This document shows, one piece after another, positions 45,874 through 55,602 of a stretch of DNA of 64,000 nt. Made by a program: the position numbers and the translations under genes. Origin of the DNA: RGIG2206 sp045579085 (lineage in GTDB: Bacteria; Bacillota; Clostridia; Oscillospirales; Acutalibacteraceae); the NCBI GenBank assembly GCA_045579085.1, contig JAZNLO010000010.1, positions 16,761 through 80,760 on the forward strand. Direction: 5' to 3'. The notes under the pieces are model-generated. The model was not told the origin of the DNA. It ran no database searches and saw nothing but the letters and a program-made list of their open reading frames with translations. Each line of letters begins with the position of its first letter. Within the stretch, counting starts at the first letter, position 1.

Positions 45874-46752
45874 ATGGCAATGAGTATGACCGGCTACGGT
45901 AGAGCCGATATATCGTCAGAAGAATTTGATATAACAGTTGAGATACGTTCAGTCAACCATAAGTTTTTCGAGTTTTCCGTTCGTATGCCGAGGTCGTTCG
46001 GCTTTGCAGAGGATAAGCTCAAAAAGCTTTGCCAGTCGAGGATAAACAGAGGAAAGGTAGATATGTTTATCAACGTGGCAGACCGCTCGCAGAACAACGT
46101 TAAGTTGGAGGTAAATCATTCTCTGGCAAGGGAGTATGTGGATGCGGTTAAGGAGCTTGGCGAAACCTACGGGCTCAATTCCGATATATCCGCAGCAACG
46201 CTTCTGCGTTTTCCTGAGGTGTTTACGGTTACAAAAGCAAGCCTCGATGAAGAGCACGTATGGGAAATGCTCAGTGAGGTTGCAAACAGAGCGATAGACG
46301 AATTCCTTGATATGCGTCGTCAAGAGGGCGAAAAGCTCAAGGAAGATGTGCTTAACAGAATGAACACCATTTTGGGCTATGTTGAAACCGTTGAGGCGCG
46401 CTCACCTGAAACAGTTGTAAAGTACAGAGCAAGGCTTGAGGAAAAAATGCGCGAGCTGCTTGGCGATGTCAAGATTGACGAGCAGCGCCTTATTACAGAA
46501 ACAGGCATCTTTGCAGACAGGATAGCCGTCGATGAGGAAACAGTAAGGCTTCGCAGCCATTTCAAGCAGATGAGCAATATGCTTTCTCAGGATGGACCGA
46601 TAGGCCGTTCGCTTGATTTTCTTGTGCAGGAAATGAACAGAGAAACTAACACAATCGGCTCAAAATGTCAGGATATTGATATATCACATATAGTAGTTGC
46701 AATAAAATCAGAGATTGAAAAAATGCGCGAGCAGATTCAAAACATTGAATAA
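45874..46752 (+). CDS. yloC: YicC/YloC family endoribonuclease
   Basis: A protein of about 292 residues. The start SMTGYGRAD and the C-terminal GRSLDFLVQEMNRETNTIGSKC are diagnostic of the YicC/YloC family, RNases acting on small RNAs or mRNA. Several ATG/GTG codons (45850, 45856, 45865, 45874) are in frame. I took 45874 because AAAGAGATG lies upstream and it is nearest the family N-terminus, but the exact start is uncertain. It heads the conserved Firmicute order yloC-remA-gmk-rpoZ-priA. Confidence 0.9.
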   Translation: MAMSMTGYGRADISSEEFDITVEIRSVNHKFFEFSVRMPRSFGFAEDKLKKLCQSRINRGKVDMFINVADRSQNNVKLEVNHSLAREYVDAVKELGETYGLNSDISAATLLRFPEVFTVTKASLDEEHVWEMLSEVANRAIDEFLDMRRQEGEKLKEDVLNRMNTILGYVETVEARSPETVVKYRARLEEKMRELLGDVKIDEQRLITETGIFADRIAVDEETVRLRSHFKQMSNMLSQDGPIGRSLDFLVQEMNRETNTIGSKCQDIDISHIVVAIKSEIEKMREQIQNIE

Positions 46753-46767
46753 GCGGAGGCGAAGTCA

Positions 46768-47040
46768 ATGAAACTAATAAATATAGGCTTTGGCAATATG
46801 GTGTCAGCTAATCGCCTTGTAGCGATAGTAACCCCTGAGTCCTCGCCGATAAAGCGAGTAATACAGGATGCGAGGGAAAAAGGCAAGCTGATTGACGCTA
46901 CTCAGGGCAGACGCACCAGAGCGGTGATAATAACAGACAGTGACCATATCGTGCTGACATATCTGCAGTGTGAAACTGTTGCCAATAGGCTCAACGATGC
47001 CGACGGCGGAATAGGCGAGGGTGATATCGATGAGCAGTAA
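46768..47040 (+). CDS. remA: RemA/DUF370 family regulator
   Basis: A 90-residue DNA-binding protein. [20 protein letters not shown] (near the start) and [19 protein letters not shown] (about 54-72) are characteristic. In Bacillus it activates matrix and osmoprotection genes as an octameric ring. GCGGAGG precedes the ATG. The end overlaps gmk by 11 bases. Confidence 0.93.
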   Translation: MKLINIGFGNMVSANRLVAIVTPESSPIKRVIQDAREKGKLIDATQGRRTRAVIITDSDHIVLTYLQCETVANRLNDADGGIGEGDIDEQ

Positions 47041-47641
47041 AGGAACAGCATTTGTACTGTCGGGTCCGTCAGGCAGCGGAAAGGACACGGTGCTAAGGCT
47101 TGTCAGAGAAAGAATGCCCGAGCTTGAGTTTTCAATCTCGTGCGTTACAAGGCAAAAGCGTGGAATCCCGCAGGAAGACGAAAAGTACAGCTTTATAAGC
47201 GTTGATGAGTTTAAATCAAGGCTTGAGCGTGGAATGTTCCTTGAGCACAATGTCTTTGTAGGCAACTACTATGGCACACCACGTCAGCCTGTTGAGCAAG
47301 CGATTGCAAACGGCAAAAACATAGTGATAGAAATCGATGTAAACGGAGCGGCTCAAATCAGAGAGTCAATGCCTGAGGCTGTGAGCATATTTATAATGCC
47401 GCCATCGTTTGAGGTGCTGCGCAGCAGATTGTACGGGCGCAATACCGATAACGAGGAGATGTCTAAAAAGCGGCTTAACGAGGCGCTAAGAGAGATAGCC
47501 TGCGCAAAGGATTACGATTATATAATAGTAAATGACGACCTGCAGAAAGCGGTGGATGATATGTGTGATATTATCAGAGCGGCTGGCCACAGGGCGACAA
47601 ATATGACAAATTTTATTAATGAGGTGCTTAAAAATGCTTAA
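47030..47641 (+). CDS. gmk: Guanylate kinase
   Basis: A 203-residue kinase phosphorylating GMP to GDP. The P loop is [11 protein letters not shown] (about 10-20); other typical parts are SCVTRQKR with the GMP-binding residues and [14 protein letters not shown] 47030 lies inside remA with GAGGGTGAT upstream. The end overlaps rpoZ by eight bases. Confidence 0.95.
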   Translation: MSSKGTAFVLSGPSGSGKDTVLRLVRERMPELEFSISCVTRQKRGIPQEDEKYSFISVDEFKSRLERGMFLEHNVFVGNYYGTPRQPVEQAIANGKNIVIEIDVNGAAQIRESMPEAVSIFIMPPSFEVLRSRLYGRNTDNEEMSKKRLNEALREIACAKDYDYIIVNDDLQKAVDDMCDIIRAAGHRATNMTNFINEVLKNA

Positions 47642-47816
47642 TCCCGCAATTGGAAAGTTAATCAAGGAATATGACAGCCGTTACAAGCTCGTGCACGACG
47701 TAGCTGACGAGGCAAGAAAGATATCTTCAAAAGCAGAGGAAGACAGAGAAATCATAGTTGAGAAGCCTGTAACATTGGCAATCAATAAAATAGCGGCAGA
47801 ATTAGAAAACAAATAA
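47634..47816 (+). CDS. rpoZ: RNA polymerase omega subunit
   Basis: A 60-residue subunit helping fold the RNA polymerase beta-prime chain. It contains SRYKLVHDVADEARKI and the C-terminal KPVTLAINKIAAEL (the family's KPVxxAIxEI pattern). ATG 47634 overlaps the gmk stop and has GAGGTG upstream. It is a little shorter than Bacillus omega (67). Confidence 0.93.
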   Translation: MLNPAIGKLIKEYDSRYKLVHDVADEARKISSKAEEDREIIVEKPVTLAINKIAAELENK

Positions 47817-47863
47817 ACAATAAACAACAAAATTCTTTTATTTAAAAGAGGGGGTGGCTTGTC

Positions 47864-50311
47864 ATGAAAACTGCGGTGGTTGTCAGCGTGGCTGTTGACC
47901 GTACGGTCTTTCATTATGACAAGCCATTTGACTATTTATTACCCGAAGATATGCACTCGGCGCAAGCGGGGTGCAGAGTAATGGTGCCTTTCGGCAAGGG
48001 CAACAGGAAACGTCAGGGAATAATACTGTCAAAAAACCTCTCAAGCGAGTTTGAAAAGCTAAAGCCTGTTGTTGCGCTGTTGGATGCGGAGCCTGTGCTC
48101 AGCGAAGAAATGCTAAAGCTCGCTGAATGGATAAAAGAGCACACGTTTTGCACATATTACGATGCGGTAAAGCTGATGCTGCCTGCAGGGGTAAATATGC
48201 AGATAGTCGAGTCGTACAAGGCGGCGGAAGGCATAGAAGCAGATACCTTGCCCGATACGTTGAGTGATGCTCAGCGTCAGGTTATGACGTATCTTATAAG
48301 CAGCAGAGCAACAGTTGAAAAGTCAAGATTGCTTGATGTTTGCGGTCTGGAGGCGGATAGTAAGCTACCTGATGAATTGGTAGCGCTGGGGCTTGCTGAA
48401 CGCAAGGATGATGCAGTTCGCCGTATGGGCGATGCAACGGTGCGTATGGTAAGGCTGAGCGAGGACTTTGAAGACTCCGTAAAGCTTACGTCAAAGCAGA
48501 GAGCAGTTACCGAATTATTGGGAGAGGTAGGCTCAGCAACTGTTAAGGAGATATGCTACTTCACAGGTGTCACGCAAGCGGTGATAAACGGGCTTGAAAA
48601 AAAGGAGCTTGTTGAGTGCTTTGACTGTGAGGTATATCGCACAGGCTACAACGGCGCCGAAGTCAAAGAAGAAATAACGCTTACAGACGAGCAAGCCGAA
48701 GCCCTCAACGGAATAATGGATATCTACAGGGATAACAAGGGCGGAGCGGCTCTGCTTTACGGAATAACGGGCAGTGGAAAAACTCAGGTTTTCCTTAAAG
48801 CAGTAGACCAAGCGGTAGCAGATTCAAAAGGCGTAATAGTGATGGTGCCTGAAATCTCGCTCACACCGCAGATGCTTGACTTGTTCAATAAACGCTATGG
48901 CGGCAAGGTTGCCGTGTTCCACAGTGCAATGTCGATGGGTCAAAGAATGGACGAGTGGAAGCGTGTAAAGAATAAGGATGCCTTGGTTGCAATCGGCACG
49001 CGCTCGGCTGTATTTGCGCCTTTTGACGATATAGGGCTTATTATAATCGACGAGGAGCAGGAGCACACCTATAAATCTGAAACAACGCCGAAATTCAACG
49101 CAAAGGACGTTGCACGCTTCAGATGCTCGTATCATAACGCTATGCTGTTGCTTGCATCAGCCACCCCGTCGGTAGAAACCTATGCTGCCACACAAAGCGG
49201 CAGATTCAAGCTCTTAAAGCTTACAAAGCGCTACGGAAATGCGGTGTTGCCTAAGGTGCACACGGTTGATATGCGCAAAGAGCTGAGCGAGGGTAATGCC
49301 TCGTCTTTCAGCAGATTCTTGCAAATGCGTATAGGAGAAAATCTTGAGGCAGGGCGGCAGACAATATTGCTTCTAAACCGCAGAGGACATAATACAATCG
49401 TCACTTGCTCTGCGTGCAGCCATATTATGACCTGCCCCAATTGCAGCATATCGCTAACCTATCACTCGGCAAATAACCGCCTTATGTGCCATAGCTGCGG
49501 CTACTCGGTTGGCTTTGCCAATAAATGCTCTGAGTGTGGTTGCGAGCATATTAAATATTCAGGCGTGGGCACACAGAGAGCGGAGCAAGAGCTGAAAGAA
49601 CTGTTTCCTGATGCAAGGGTGCTGAGAATGGATGCTGATAGTAATGTTGCAAGAAATTCCTACAGCGAAAAGCTTGAGGCGTTTGCAAAAGGCGAGTATG
49701 ACATAATGCTCGGCACGCAGATGGTAGCGAAAGGGCTCAATTTCCCGAACGTTACTTTGGTAGGCGTGCTAAACGCAGACGCAACCCTGTTTAATGAAGA
49801 TTATAGAAACTATGAGCGCACGTTTTCACTGCTTACACAGGTTATAGGTCGCTCTGGCAGGGGTGACGATGAGGGAATAGCAGTAATACAGACTATGTCG
49901 CCCGAAAACGAAACAATCGAGCTTGCTTGCGAGCAAAACTATGAAAAGTTTTATGAGCAGGAAATACTCAGCCGAAAGGTAATGATATATCCGCCGTATT
50001 GCTCGTTGTGTCTGGTGGGCTTTGTAAGTATAGATGCTAACTCTGCCAAACAGGGAGCGGCACGCTTCTTGCAAGTTTTAAAGCAGTTGAATGACGTAGA
50101 GTACCCGGATATTCATATGATTGTTCTGGGACCGTCGGCAGCCGTTATACCAAAGGTGAGCGGCAAGTATAGATACAGAATACTAATCAAGGTTAAAAAC
50201 AACCGAAACTTCAGGCAAATGCTGTCTAAGGCGCTTCGCACCTTTTTTAAGGATGCAAGCAATAGAAACATAACAGCCTTTGCTGATATAAATCCCGAAT
50301 CCACATTTTGA
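47864..50311 (+). CDS. priA: Primosomal protein N' (replication restart helicase)
   Basis: An 815-residue superfamily 2 helicase that reloads the replisome at stalled forks. An N-terminal 3'-binding domain (about 1-105) starts VVSVAVDRTVFHYDKPFDYL. Walker A GITGSGKTQVF lies near 300, and the DEAH-type box is DEEQEH. The eight-cysteine zinc region (CSACSHIMTCPNC ... CHSC ... CSEC) lies near 512-560, and a helicase C-terminal domain follows. AGGGGGTGG precedes the ATG. Confidence 0.95.
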   Translation: MKTAVVVSVAVDRTVFHYDKPFDYLLPEDMHSAQAGCRVMVPFGKGNRKRQGIILSKNLSSEFEKLKPVVALLDAEPVLSEEMLKLAEWIKEHTFCTYYDAVKLMLPAGVNMQIVESYKAAEGIEADTLPDTLSDAQRQVMTYLISSRATVEKSRLLDVCGLEADSKLPDELVALGLAERKDDAVRRMGDATVRMVRLSEDFEDSVKLTSKQRAVTELLGEVGSATVKEICYFTGVTQAVINGLEKKELVECFDCEVYRTGYNGAEVKEEITLTDEQAEALNGIMDIYRDNKGGAALLYGITGSGKTQVFLKAVDQAVADSKGVIVMVPEISLTPQMLDLFNKRYGGKVAVFHSAMSMGQRMDEWKRVKNKDALVAIGTRSAVFAPFDDIGLIIIDEEQEHTYKSETTPKFNAKDVARFRCSYHNAMLLLASATPSVETYAATQSGRFKLLKLTKRYGNAVLPKVHTVDMRKELSEGNASSFSRFLQMRIGENLEAGRQTILLLNRRGHNTIVTCSACSHIMTCPNCSISLTYHSANNRLMCHSCGYSVGFANKCSECGCEHIKYSGVGTQRAEQELKELFPDARVLRMDADSNVARNSYSEKLEAFAKGEYDIMLGTQMVAKGLNFPNVTLVGVLNADATLFNEDYRNYERTFSLLTQVIGRSGRGDDEGIAVIQTMSPENETIELACEQNYEKFYEQEILSRKVMIYPPYCSLCLVGFVSIDANSAKQGAARFLQVLKQLNDVEYPDIHMIVLGPSAAVIPKVSGKYRYRILIKVKNNRNFRQMLSKALRTFFKDASNRNITAFADINPESTF

Positions 50312-50323
50312 GGTGTATTGTAA

Positions 50324-50779
50324 ATGGCAACAAGAAACATAATTAAAGAAGACGATGACCGTCTTTTCAAAGTCAGTCGCAGCGTAGAGGTGTTTGACAA
50401 GAAGCTGCATTGCTTGCTTGACGATATGGCGGAAACAATGTATAAGGCAGACGGTGTAGGCCTCGCTGCAGTACAGGTGGGCATTTTGCGCAGAGTGGTT
50501 GTTATAGATTGCGGCGAGGGACTGATTGAGCTTATAAACCCGAAAATAATCGGCCAGAGCGGACATCAGGAGGAAACAGAGGGATGCCTGTCATTCCCAG
50601 GTGAATACGGCGTAACCAGCCGCCCGAACTCAGTTATAGTAGAAGCGTTGGACAGACACGGAAAGCCGTTTAAAATTAAAGGCGAGGGGCTAATGGCAAG
50701 AGCGCTTTGTCATGAGATTGACCACCTCGACGGAATAGTATTTAGAACAAAAGTAATTCGCGCTTTGGAGGAGAATTAA
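50324..50779 (+). CDS. def: Peptide deformylase
   Basis: A 151-residue metallo-enzyme removing formyl from nascent proteins. All three motifs are intact: GVGLAAVQ (44-51), EGCLS (86-90) and HEIDH (130-134). Short spacing to priA (12 bases) and fmt (3 bases) shows cotranscription with the formylating enzyme. Confidence 0.96.
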   Translation: MATRNIIKEDDDRLFKVSRSVEVFDKKLHCLLDDMAETMYKADGVGLAAVQVGILRRVVVIDCGEGLIELINPKIIGQSGHQEETEGCLSFPGEYGVTSRPNSVIVEALDRHGKPFKIKGEGLMARALCHEIDHLDGIVFRTKVIRALEEN

Positions 50780-50782
50780 GCC

Positions 50783-51712
50783 ATGCGTCTTGTGTTTATG
50801 GGAACGCCCGACTTTGCAGTGGGTTGTCTTGAGTCGCTTATACAGTCGGGGCACGAGATTGTGGCAGTGTACTCTCAGCCCGATAAGCCTGTAGGTCGAA
50901 AGAGGGAAATCTTTCCAACGCCTGTAAAGCAGTGCGCTTTAAAGCATAATATAAAAGTGCTGCAGCCCAATTCTTTACGCACAGAAGAGGAGCTTGAAAC
51001 CTTCAAGGCGCTCGCACCGGAGGCAGTTGTGGTTGTGGCATACGGAAAGCTGATTCCTGCAAATATGCTTAAGTTAGCGCCGTTAGGCTTTATAAACGTG
51101 CACGCATCCTTGCTGCCAAAATACAGGGGCGCAGCGCCTATACAGTGGTCGATTGTCAATGGTGATAAGGAAACAGGCGTTACAACAATGCTCTTGAACG
51201 AGGGAATGGACACAGGCGATATACTTGAAAGCGTGTCCACACCGATAGGGGAAAAAGAAACAGCAGGCGAGCTGTTTGATAGATTGTCAGAGCTTGGGGC
51301 AAAGCTGATAGTGTCAACATTGTCAAAACTTGAAAAAGGCGAGCTTTCAAGCGTTAAACAGGATGAATCAAAGGCAACTCTTGCACCAATAATAAGCAAG
51401 GAGATGGCTTTGATAGATTTCTCAAAGTCGGCGAAGTCGATAGATTGCCTTGTTAGAGGCTTTTCACCCTGGCCTGTTGCCTATACGATGCTCGATGGCA
51501 AACGCCTGAAGGTGTATTCTGCAACTGTGGGCTCTGCTTGCGCTCAGGAGGCAGGCACAGTTGTAAGCACTATTGAGGGTATCACCATCGCTTGCGGCGA
51601 TTCAACCTCAATAACTCTCGATGATGTTCAGCTTGAGGGCTCAAAGAGAATGAAAGCCAAAGAGATGCTGAAAGGCCGCCCAATAAAAGTGGGTACTGTG
51701 TTGGGCTCTTAA
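50783..51712 (+). CDS. fmt: Methionyl-tRNA formyltransferase
   Basis: A 309-residue enzyme formylating initiator Met-tRNA with 10-formyl-tetrahydrofolate. The catalytic region is VHASLLPKYRGAAPIQWSI (about 108-126), with the SLLP motif. The C-terminal OB-like domain (about 205-309) has GFSPWPVAYT. GGAGGAG before the ATG lies inside the def end. It partners def. Confidence 0.95.
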   Translation: MRLVFMGTPDFAVGCLESLIQSGHEIVAVYSQPDKPVGRKREIFPTPVKQCALKHNIKVLQPNSLRTEEELETFKALAPEAVVVVAYGKLIPANMLKLAPLGFINVHASLLPKYRGAAPIQWSIVNGDKETGVTTMLLNEGMDTGDILESVSTPIGEKETAGELFDRLSELGAKLIVSTLSKLEKGELSSVKQDESKATLAPIISKEMALIDFSKSAKSIDCLVRGFSPWPVAYTMLDGKRLKVYSATVGSACAQEAGTVVSTIEGITIACGDSTSITLDDVQLEGSKRMKAKEMLKGRPIKVGTVLGS

Positions 51713-51746
51713 ACGGCTTTATAGGAGAACTTATAAGGAGAAAAAT

Positions 51747-52448
51747 ATGCCTTACTTTTTTTACAGCGGATATTTAAACTATTATTTGTTTATGCTGCCC
51801 GGCTTGCTGATTGCGCTTTGGGCAAGCATGAAGGTAAAATCCACATTCAGAAAATATTCCGATTTTCAAAACAGCAGAGGACTTACAGGTGCTCAGGCGG
51901 CACAGGCTGTACTGAATTATTACGGAATAACTAACGTGAGAATAGAGTCAGTCGGGGGAGACCTTACCGACCATTACGACCCAAGAACAAACGTCATACG
52001 CCTGTCTGAATCGGTGTATTCAAGTCGCTCGGTTGCGGCAGTCGGAGTTGCCGCACACGAGGCAGGTCACGCAGCGCAGTACGCAGAAAAATATGTGCCC
52101 ATAAAAATCAGAATGGCACTTGTCCACGTCTGCAATATAGGCTCAACTCTCGCTCTGCCGCTTATGCTCATAGGCACAATCCTTGCTATTGCTCAGCTTG
52201 CTATGCTGGGACTGGCGTTGTTTTCGCTTTCGGTGGTGTTCCAGCTTATAACACTGCCTGTTGAGTTTAATGCAAGCCGTAGAGCGCTTAGCGTAATAAG
52301 AGAGCGAGACTTGTTGTACGGCGAGGAATACAAAGCGGCAAAGCAGACGCTCACAGCCGCTGCAATGACTTATGTGGCAGCTTTGTTGCAGTCGTTGCTT
52401 TTAATGCTTTATTACTTTTTGCGTATTACAGGTTCAAGAAGGCGATAA
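51747..52448 (+). CDS. YugP-type zinc membrane peptidase
   Basis: A 233-residue membrane protein. It has an N-terminal helix (about 11-28), then AAHEAGHAAQ (102-111) with the zinc HEAGH motif, then two helices (about 130-170) and a last helix near 210. The N-terminal tail GLTGAQAAQAVLNYYG is typical. Substrates are unknown; family members sit between fmt and rsmB in many Clostridia. AAGGAG precedes the ATG. Confidence 0.9.
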   Translation: MPYFFYSGYLNYYLFMLPGLLIALWASMKVKSTFRKYSDFQNSRGLTGAQAAQAVLNYYGITNVRIESVGGDLTDHYDPRTNVIRLSESVYSSRSVAAVGVAAHEAGHAAQYAEKYVPIKIRMALVHVCNIGSTLALPLMLIGTILAIAQLAMLGLALFSLSVVFQLITLPVEFNASRRALSVIRERDLLYGEEYKAAKQTLTAAAMTYVAALLQSLLLMLYYFLRITGSRRR

Positions 52449-52450
52449 GA

Positions 52451-53725
52451 ATGGCAAATGCAAGAGCTGTGGCAATAAAGGCGCTTACAGCCGTAGAAAA
52501 CGATGGCGGATATTCGAATATTGTGCTTGATAAAACGCTGCGCTCGGCATCCTTGAGCGCGGCGGATTCTGCATTTGCGTCAGCCTTGTTTTACGGTGTG
52601 TTAGACAGAAAATACACGCTTGATTTTTATATCAGCAAACACTGCTCAAGACCGCTAAATAAGCTTTCTCCATTTGTCCTTGAGGCACTTCGTACGGCTG
52701 TCTATCAGCTTGAGTATATGGACAAGGTGCCTTCGTTTGCCGCCATAAATGAAACTGTCAACGCTGTCAAGCACTCAAAGGATAAGTATGCAGCAGGGAT
52801 TGTAAATGCGGTGCTGCGCTCGTTTTTGCGAGAGGCTGAGCACGCTCTGCCTGACGGCGATTCGCCATCCGACTTAAGCTTGCGCTATTCCTGTGAGGAC
52901 TGGCTTGCAAAGCGTCTTATAGCGGATTACGGCATAGATGATGCAAAGCGTGTTTTGGAGAGCTCACTCGAAACCCCGTCTACATATTTGAGGATAAACA
53001 CAACAAAAGCAACAACTCAAGAGGTAAAAGAAGCGCTTGAAAACGAGGGCGCTTTAACAGAAGAAACACAGCTTGAAAATTGCCTCAAACTTAAAAAAGG
53101 CTCTGCCGAGCAGACAAAAGCATACGCAAACGGACTGTTTCACGTTCAGGACTTATCGAGCCAGATGTGTTGCGAAGCCTTACAGGTTAAAGACGGAATG
53201 CGAGTGCTGGATATCTGTGCGGCACCGGGCGGAAAAACCTTTACATTGTCTGAGCTGATGAGTGGCACAGGCGAGGTTGTGTCGTGCGATATCCACGCAC
53301 ATAGGGTAGAGCTGATAAAGAAAGGCGCAGAGCGGCTCGGTTTACATAACATCAGCGCCGTGCAAAATGACGCAACTGTTATAAACGCCACGCTCGGCAC
53401 TTTTGACAGAATTTTATGTGACGTGCCCTGTTCAGGCACAGGGGTTATACGTCGCAAGCCTGATATCAAGTATAAACCTGAATTTGATATTAAACAGCTG
53501 ACGGCGTTGCAGCTTGAGATACTAAAAACGGCATCAACATATCTGAAATCGGGCGGCAGACTGGTATATTCCACTTGTACGCTGATAAAAGACGAAAACT
53601 TCTCAGTTGTGGAGAAATTTTTAGCGTCTAACCCCGATTTCAGCTTGGATAAAGAACCCGTCACCCTTATGCCATACTCAGAAACAGACGGATTTTTCTA
53701 TTGCAGCTTAGTTAAGAGGAAGTGA
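52451..53725 (+). CDS. rsmB: 16S rRNA (cytosine-5) methyltransferase RsmB
   Basis: A 424-residue enzyme for m5C967. An N-terminal NusB-like RNA-binding domain (about 1-140) is followed by a Rossmann methyltransferase part with the SAM loop DICAAPGGKTF (about 256-266), DVPCSGTGVIRRKP (catalytic Cys in PC) and STCTLIKDEN (second Cys). The C-terminal tail is short. Confidence 0.94.
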   Translation: MANARAVAIKALTAVENDGGYSNIVLDKTLRSASLSAADSAFASALFYGVLDRKYTLDFYISKHCSRPLNKLSPFVLEALRTAVYQLEYMDKVPSFAAINETVNAVKHSKDKYAAGIVNAVLRSFLREAEHALPDGDSPSDLSLRYSCEDWLAKRLIADYGIDDAKRVLESSLETPSTYLRINTTKATTQEVKEALENEGALTEETQLENCLKLKKGSAEQTKAYANGLFHVQDLSSQMCCEALQVKDGMRVLDICAAPGGKTFTLSELMSGTGEVVSCDIHAHRVELIKKGAERLGLHNISAVQNDATVINATLGTFDRILCDVPCSGTGVIRRKPDIKYKPEFDIKQLTALQLEILKTASTYLKSGGRLVYSTCTLIKDENFSVVEKFLASNPDFSLDKEPVTLMPYSETDGFFYCSLVKRK

Positions 53726-53730
53726 CTTGT

Positions 53731-54756
53731 GTGCAAAAACTGGATTTAAGGTCGATGAAGCTTGACGAAATCGAGGAGCTTATTAAGGAACTCGGTTTAC
53801 CTAAATTCAGAGCGAAGCAGCTTTATAAATGGCTCCAGAGGGGTGCGCAGAGCTTTGATGAAATGACAGATTTATCAAAGTCCTTGCGTCAGCAAATAGC
53901 AGAACGTGGATATATAGCAAACGCTTTGATAGAAGCAAAGTTCTGCTCAAAGCTCGACGAAACCGTAAAGTACCTGTTCAAACTTAACGACGGGCTTTTT
54001 ATCGAGAGCGTGCTGATGAAGTACAATCACGGTTATAGCATCTGCATATCCACACAGGTGGGATGCAGAATGGGCTGCAGCTTTTGCGCTTCAACGTTAG
54101 ACGGACTTCAGCGCAGTCTAACTGCATCTGAGATGCTTGCGCAGATAATGTCAGCCGAGCGTGATATGAATATTAGGATATCAAACGTTGTGCTGATGGG
54201 AATGGGCGAGCCGTTTGATAATTATGATAACGTGCTAAGATTTTTGCAGTTAGTAGGCGAGGAAGACGGCTTAAACATAGGAATGAGGCATATTTCGCTG
54301 TCCACTTGCGGACGTGTAGACGGAATATATAAGCTGATGGAGCATAAGCTTCAACTGACGTTGTCAATTTCGCTTCACGCACCAAACGACGAAATCCGCA
54401 CCCGTATAATGCCGATAAATAAGAAGTACGGCGTTGACGAGTTGTTAAAAGCGTGTAAGGATTATATCGACGCAACAGGCAGACGTATCAGCTTTGAATA
54501 CGCAATGATAAAAGACGTAAACGATACTGATAAATGTGCAGACGAGCTTATATCAAAGCTTAAAGGAATGCTCTGCCATATCAACCTGATTCCTGCAAAT
54601 GAGGTAAGGGAAAACGATTATAAGAGAGCAGATAATGATAGAGTGCAGAAATTCAAACAGCGTCTTGAAAAAGGCGGAATGAACGTCACTGTAAGACGAA
54701 CTTTGGGAGCAGACATCTCTGCCTCATGCGGCCAGTTAAGGCAACGTTATAAATAA
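53731..54756 (+). CDS. rlmN: Dual-specificity radical SAM RNA methyltransferase RlmN
   Basis: A protein of about 341 residues that methylates C2 of A2503 in 23S rRNA and A37 in tRNA. The radical-SAM cysteines lie in GCRMGCSFC (about 111-119), and the end has SCGQL with the conserved cysteine. GTG 53731 was chosen since AAGAGG (53714-53719) is 11 bases upstream; GTG 53722, overlapping the rsmB stop, is too close to that site, but either may be used. Confidence 0.92.
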   Translation: MQKLDLRSMKLDEIEELIKELGLPKFRAKQLYKWLQRGAQSFDEMTDLSKSLRQQIAERGYIANALIEAKFCSKLDETVKYLFKLNDGLFIESVLMKYNHGYSICISTQVGCRMGCSFCASTLDGLQRSLTASEMLAQIMSAERDMNIRISNVVLMGMGEPFDNYDNVLRFLQLVGEEDGLNIGMRHISLSTCGRVDGIYKLMEHKLQLTLSISLHAPNDEIRTRIMPINKKYGVDELLKACKDYIDATGRRISFEYAMIKDVNDTDKCADELISKLKGMLCHINLIPANEVRENDYKRADNDRVQKFKQRLEKGGMNVTVRRTLGADISASCGQLRQRYK

Positions 54757-54856
54757 TAACAACTTTGTTACTTTAAATTTCGATACTATTGTGATAATAT
54801 ATTGTGGGGTAGGATAAAACCCTGTAATGATATGTTGGAAAAGAGAGGTGAGCCTA

Positions 54857-55585
54857 ATGAGAATAGTAAGCAAAACGGATGCAGGTCAGATGCGCCGAAG
54901 CAATCAGGATGCCTATGCAACGGGAGAATTTTCGAACGGAGTAGTGTGGGCAGTAGTTTGTGACGGAATGGGCGGCGCAAACGGAGGCAACGTTGCAAGC
55001 GCAACAGCGGTAAAGATAATCAGCGAGCATATCTCGTCATCATATCGTGAGGGAATGGGCTCAAACTCTGTTAGAACAATGCTTGAATCTGCTATCACTG
55101 CGGCAAACCTTGAGGTATACGATATGTCGCAGCAGTCGGACGACTATGCAGGTATGGGCACAACGGTTGTAGCGGCAGTTATAATCAACTCCGTTGCGCA
55201 TATTTCTCACGTAGGTGATTCCAGAGCGTATGTGTTTTCAGTTGAGCGTATTGAGCAGATTACGAAAGACCATTCATATGTTCAGCGCCTGATAGAAGAC
55301 GGAAAACTCACAGAGCAGGAAGCAAAAACATATCCCCATCGCAATATTATTACGAGGGCGCTCGGCGTAGAGGAGCGGCTGCTCGTAGATTACGATGAGG
55401 TTGAGCTTGGCGAGGGTGATGCCATACTTATCTGCACAGACGGCTTAAGTTCCACAGTAGAAGCGGACGATATGCTTGAGGTCTTCCGTAATTACGGATT
55501 TTACGAGTATCCGGACAGCCTTGTAAAGCTGGCAAACAGCAAGGGCGGTCCTGATAATATAACTGTTGTAATTTTATCATTGTAG
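54857..55585 (+). CDS. prpC: PP2C-type Ser/Thr phosphatase
   Basis: A 242-residue metal-dependent phosphatase that reverses PrkC. The motifs in order are SNQD (metal Asp), VCDGMGG (about 36-42), SHVGDSRAY, and GGPDNITVV at the end, all intact. ATG 54857 with GAGAGGTGAG upstream was chosen; the frame is open ten codons earlier. The 100-base gap to rlmN may hold a weak promoter but I see no clear one. Confidence 0.94.
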   Translation: MRIVSKTDAGQMRRSNQDAYATGEFSNGVVWAVVCDGMGGANGGNVASATAVKIISEHISSSYREGMGSNSVRTMLESAITAANLEVYDMSQQSDDYAGMGTTVVAAVIINSVAHISHVGDSRAYVFSVERIEQITKDHSYVQRLIEDGKLTEQEAKTYPHRNIITRALGVEERLLVDYDEVELGEGDAILICTDGLSSTVEADDMLEVFRNYGFYEYPDSLVKLANSKGGPDNITVVILSL

Positions 55586-55602
55586 AAAGGAGAATTCAAA
55601 AG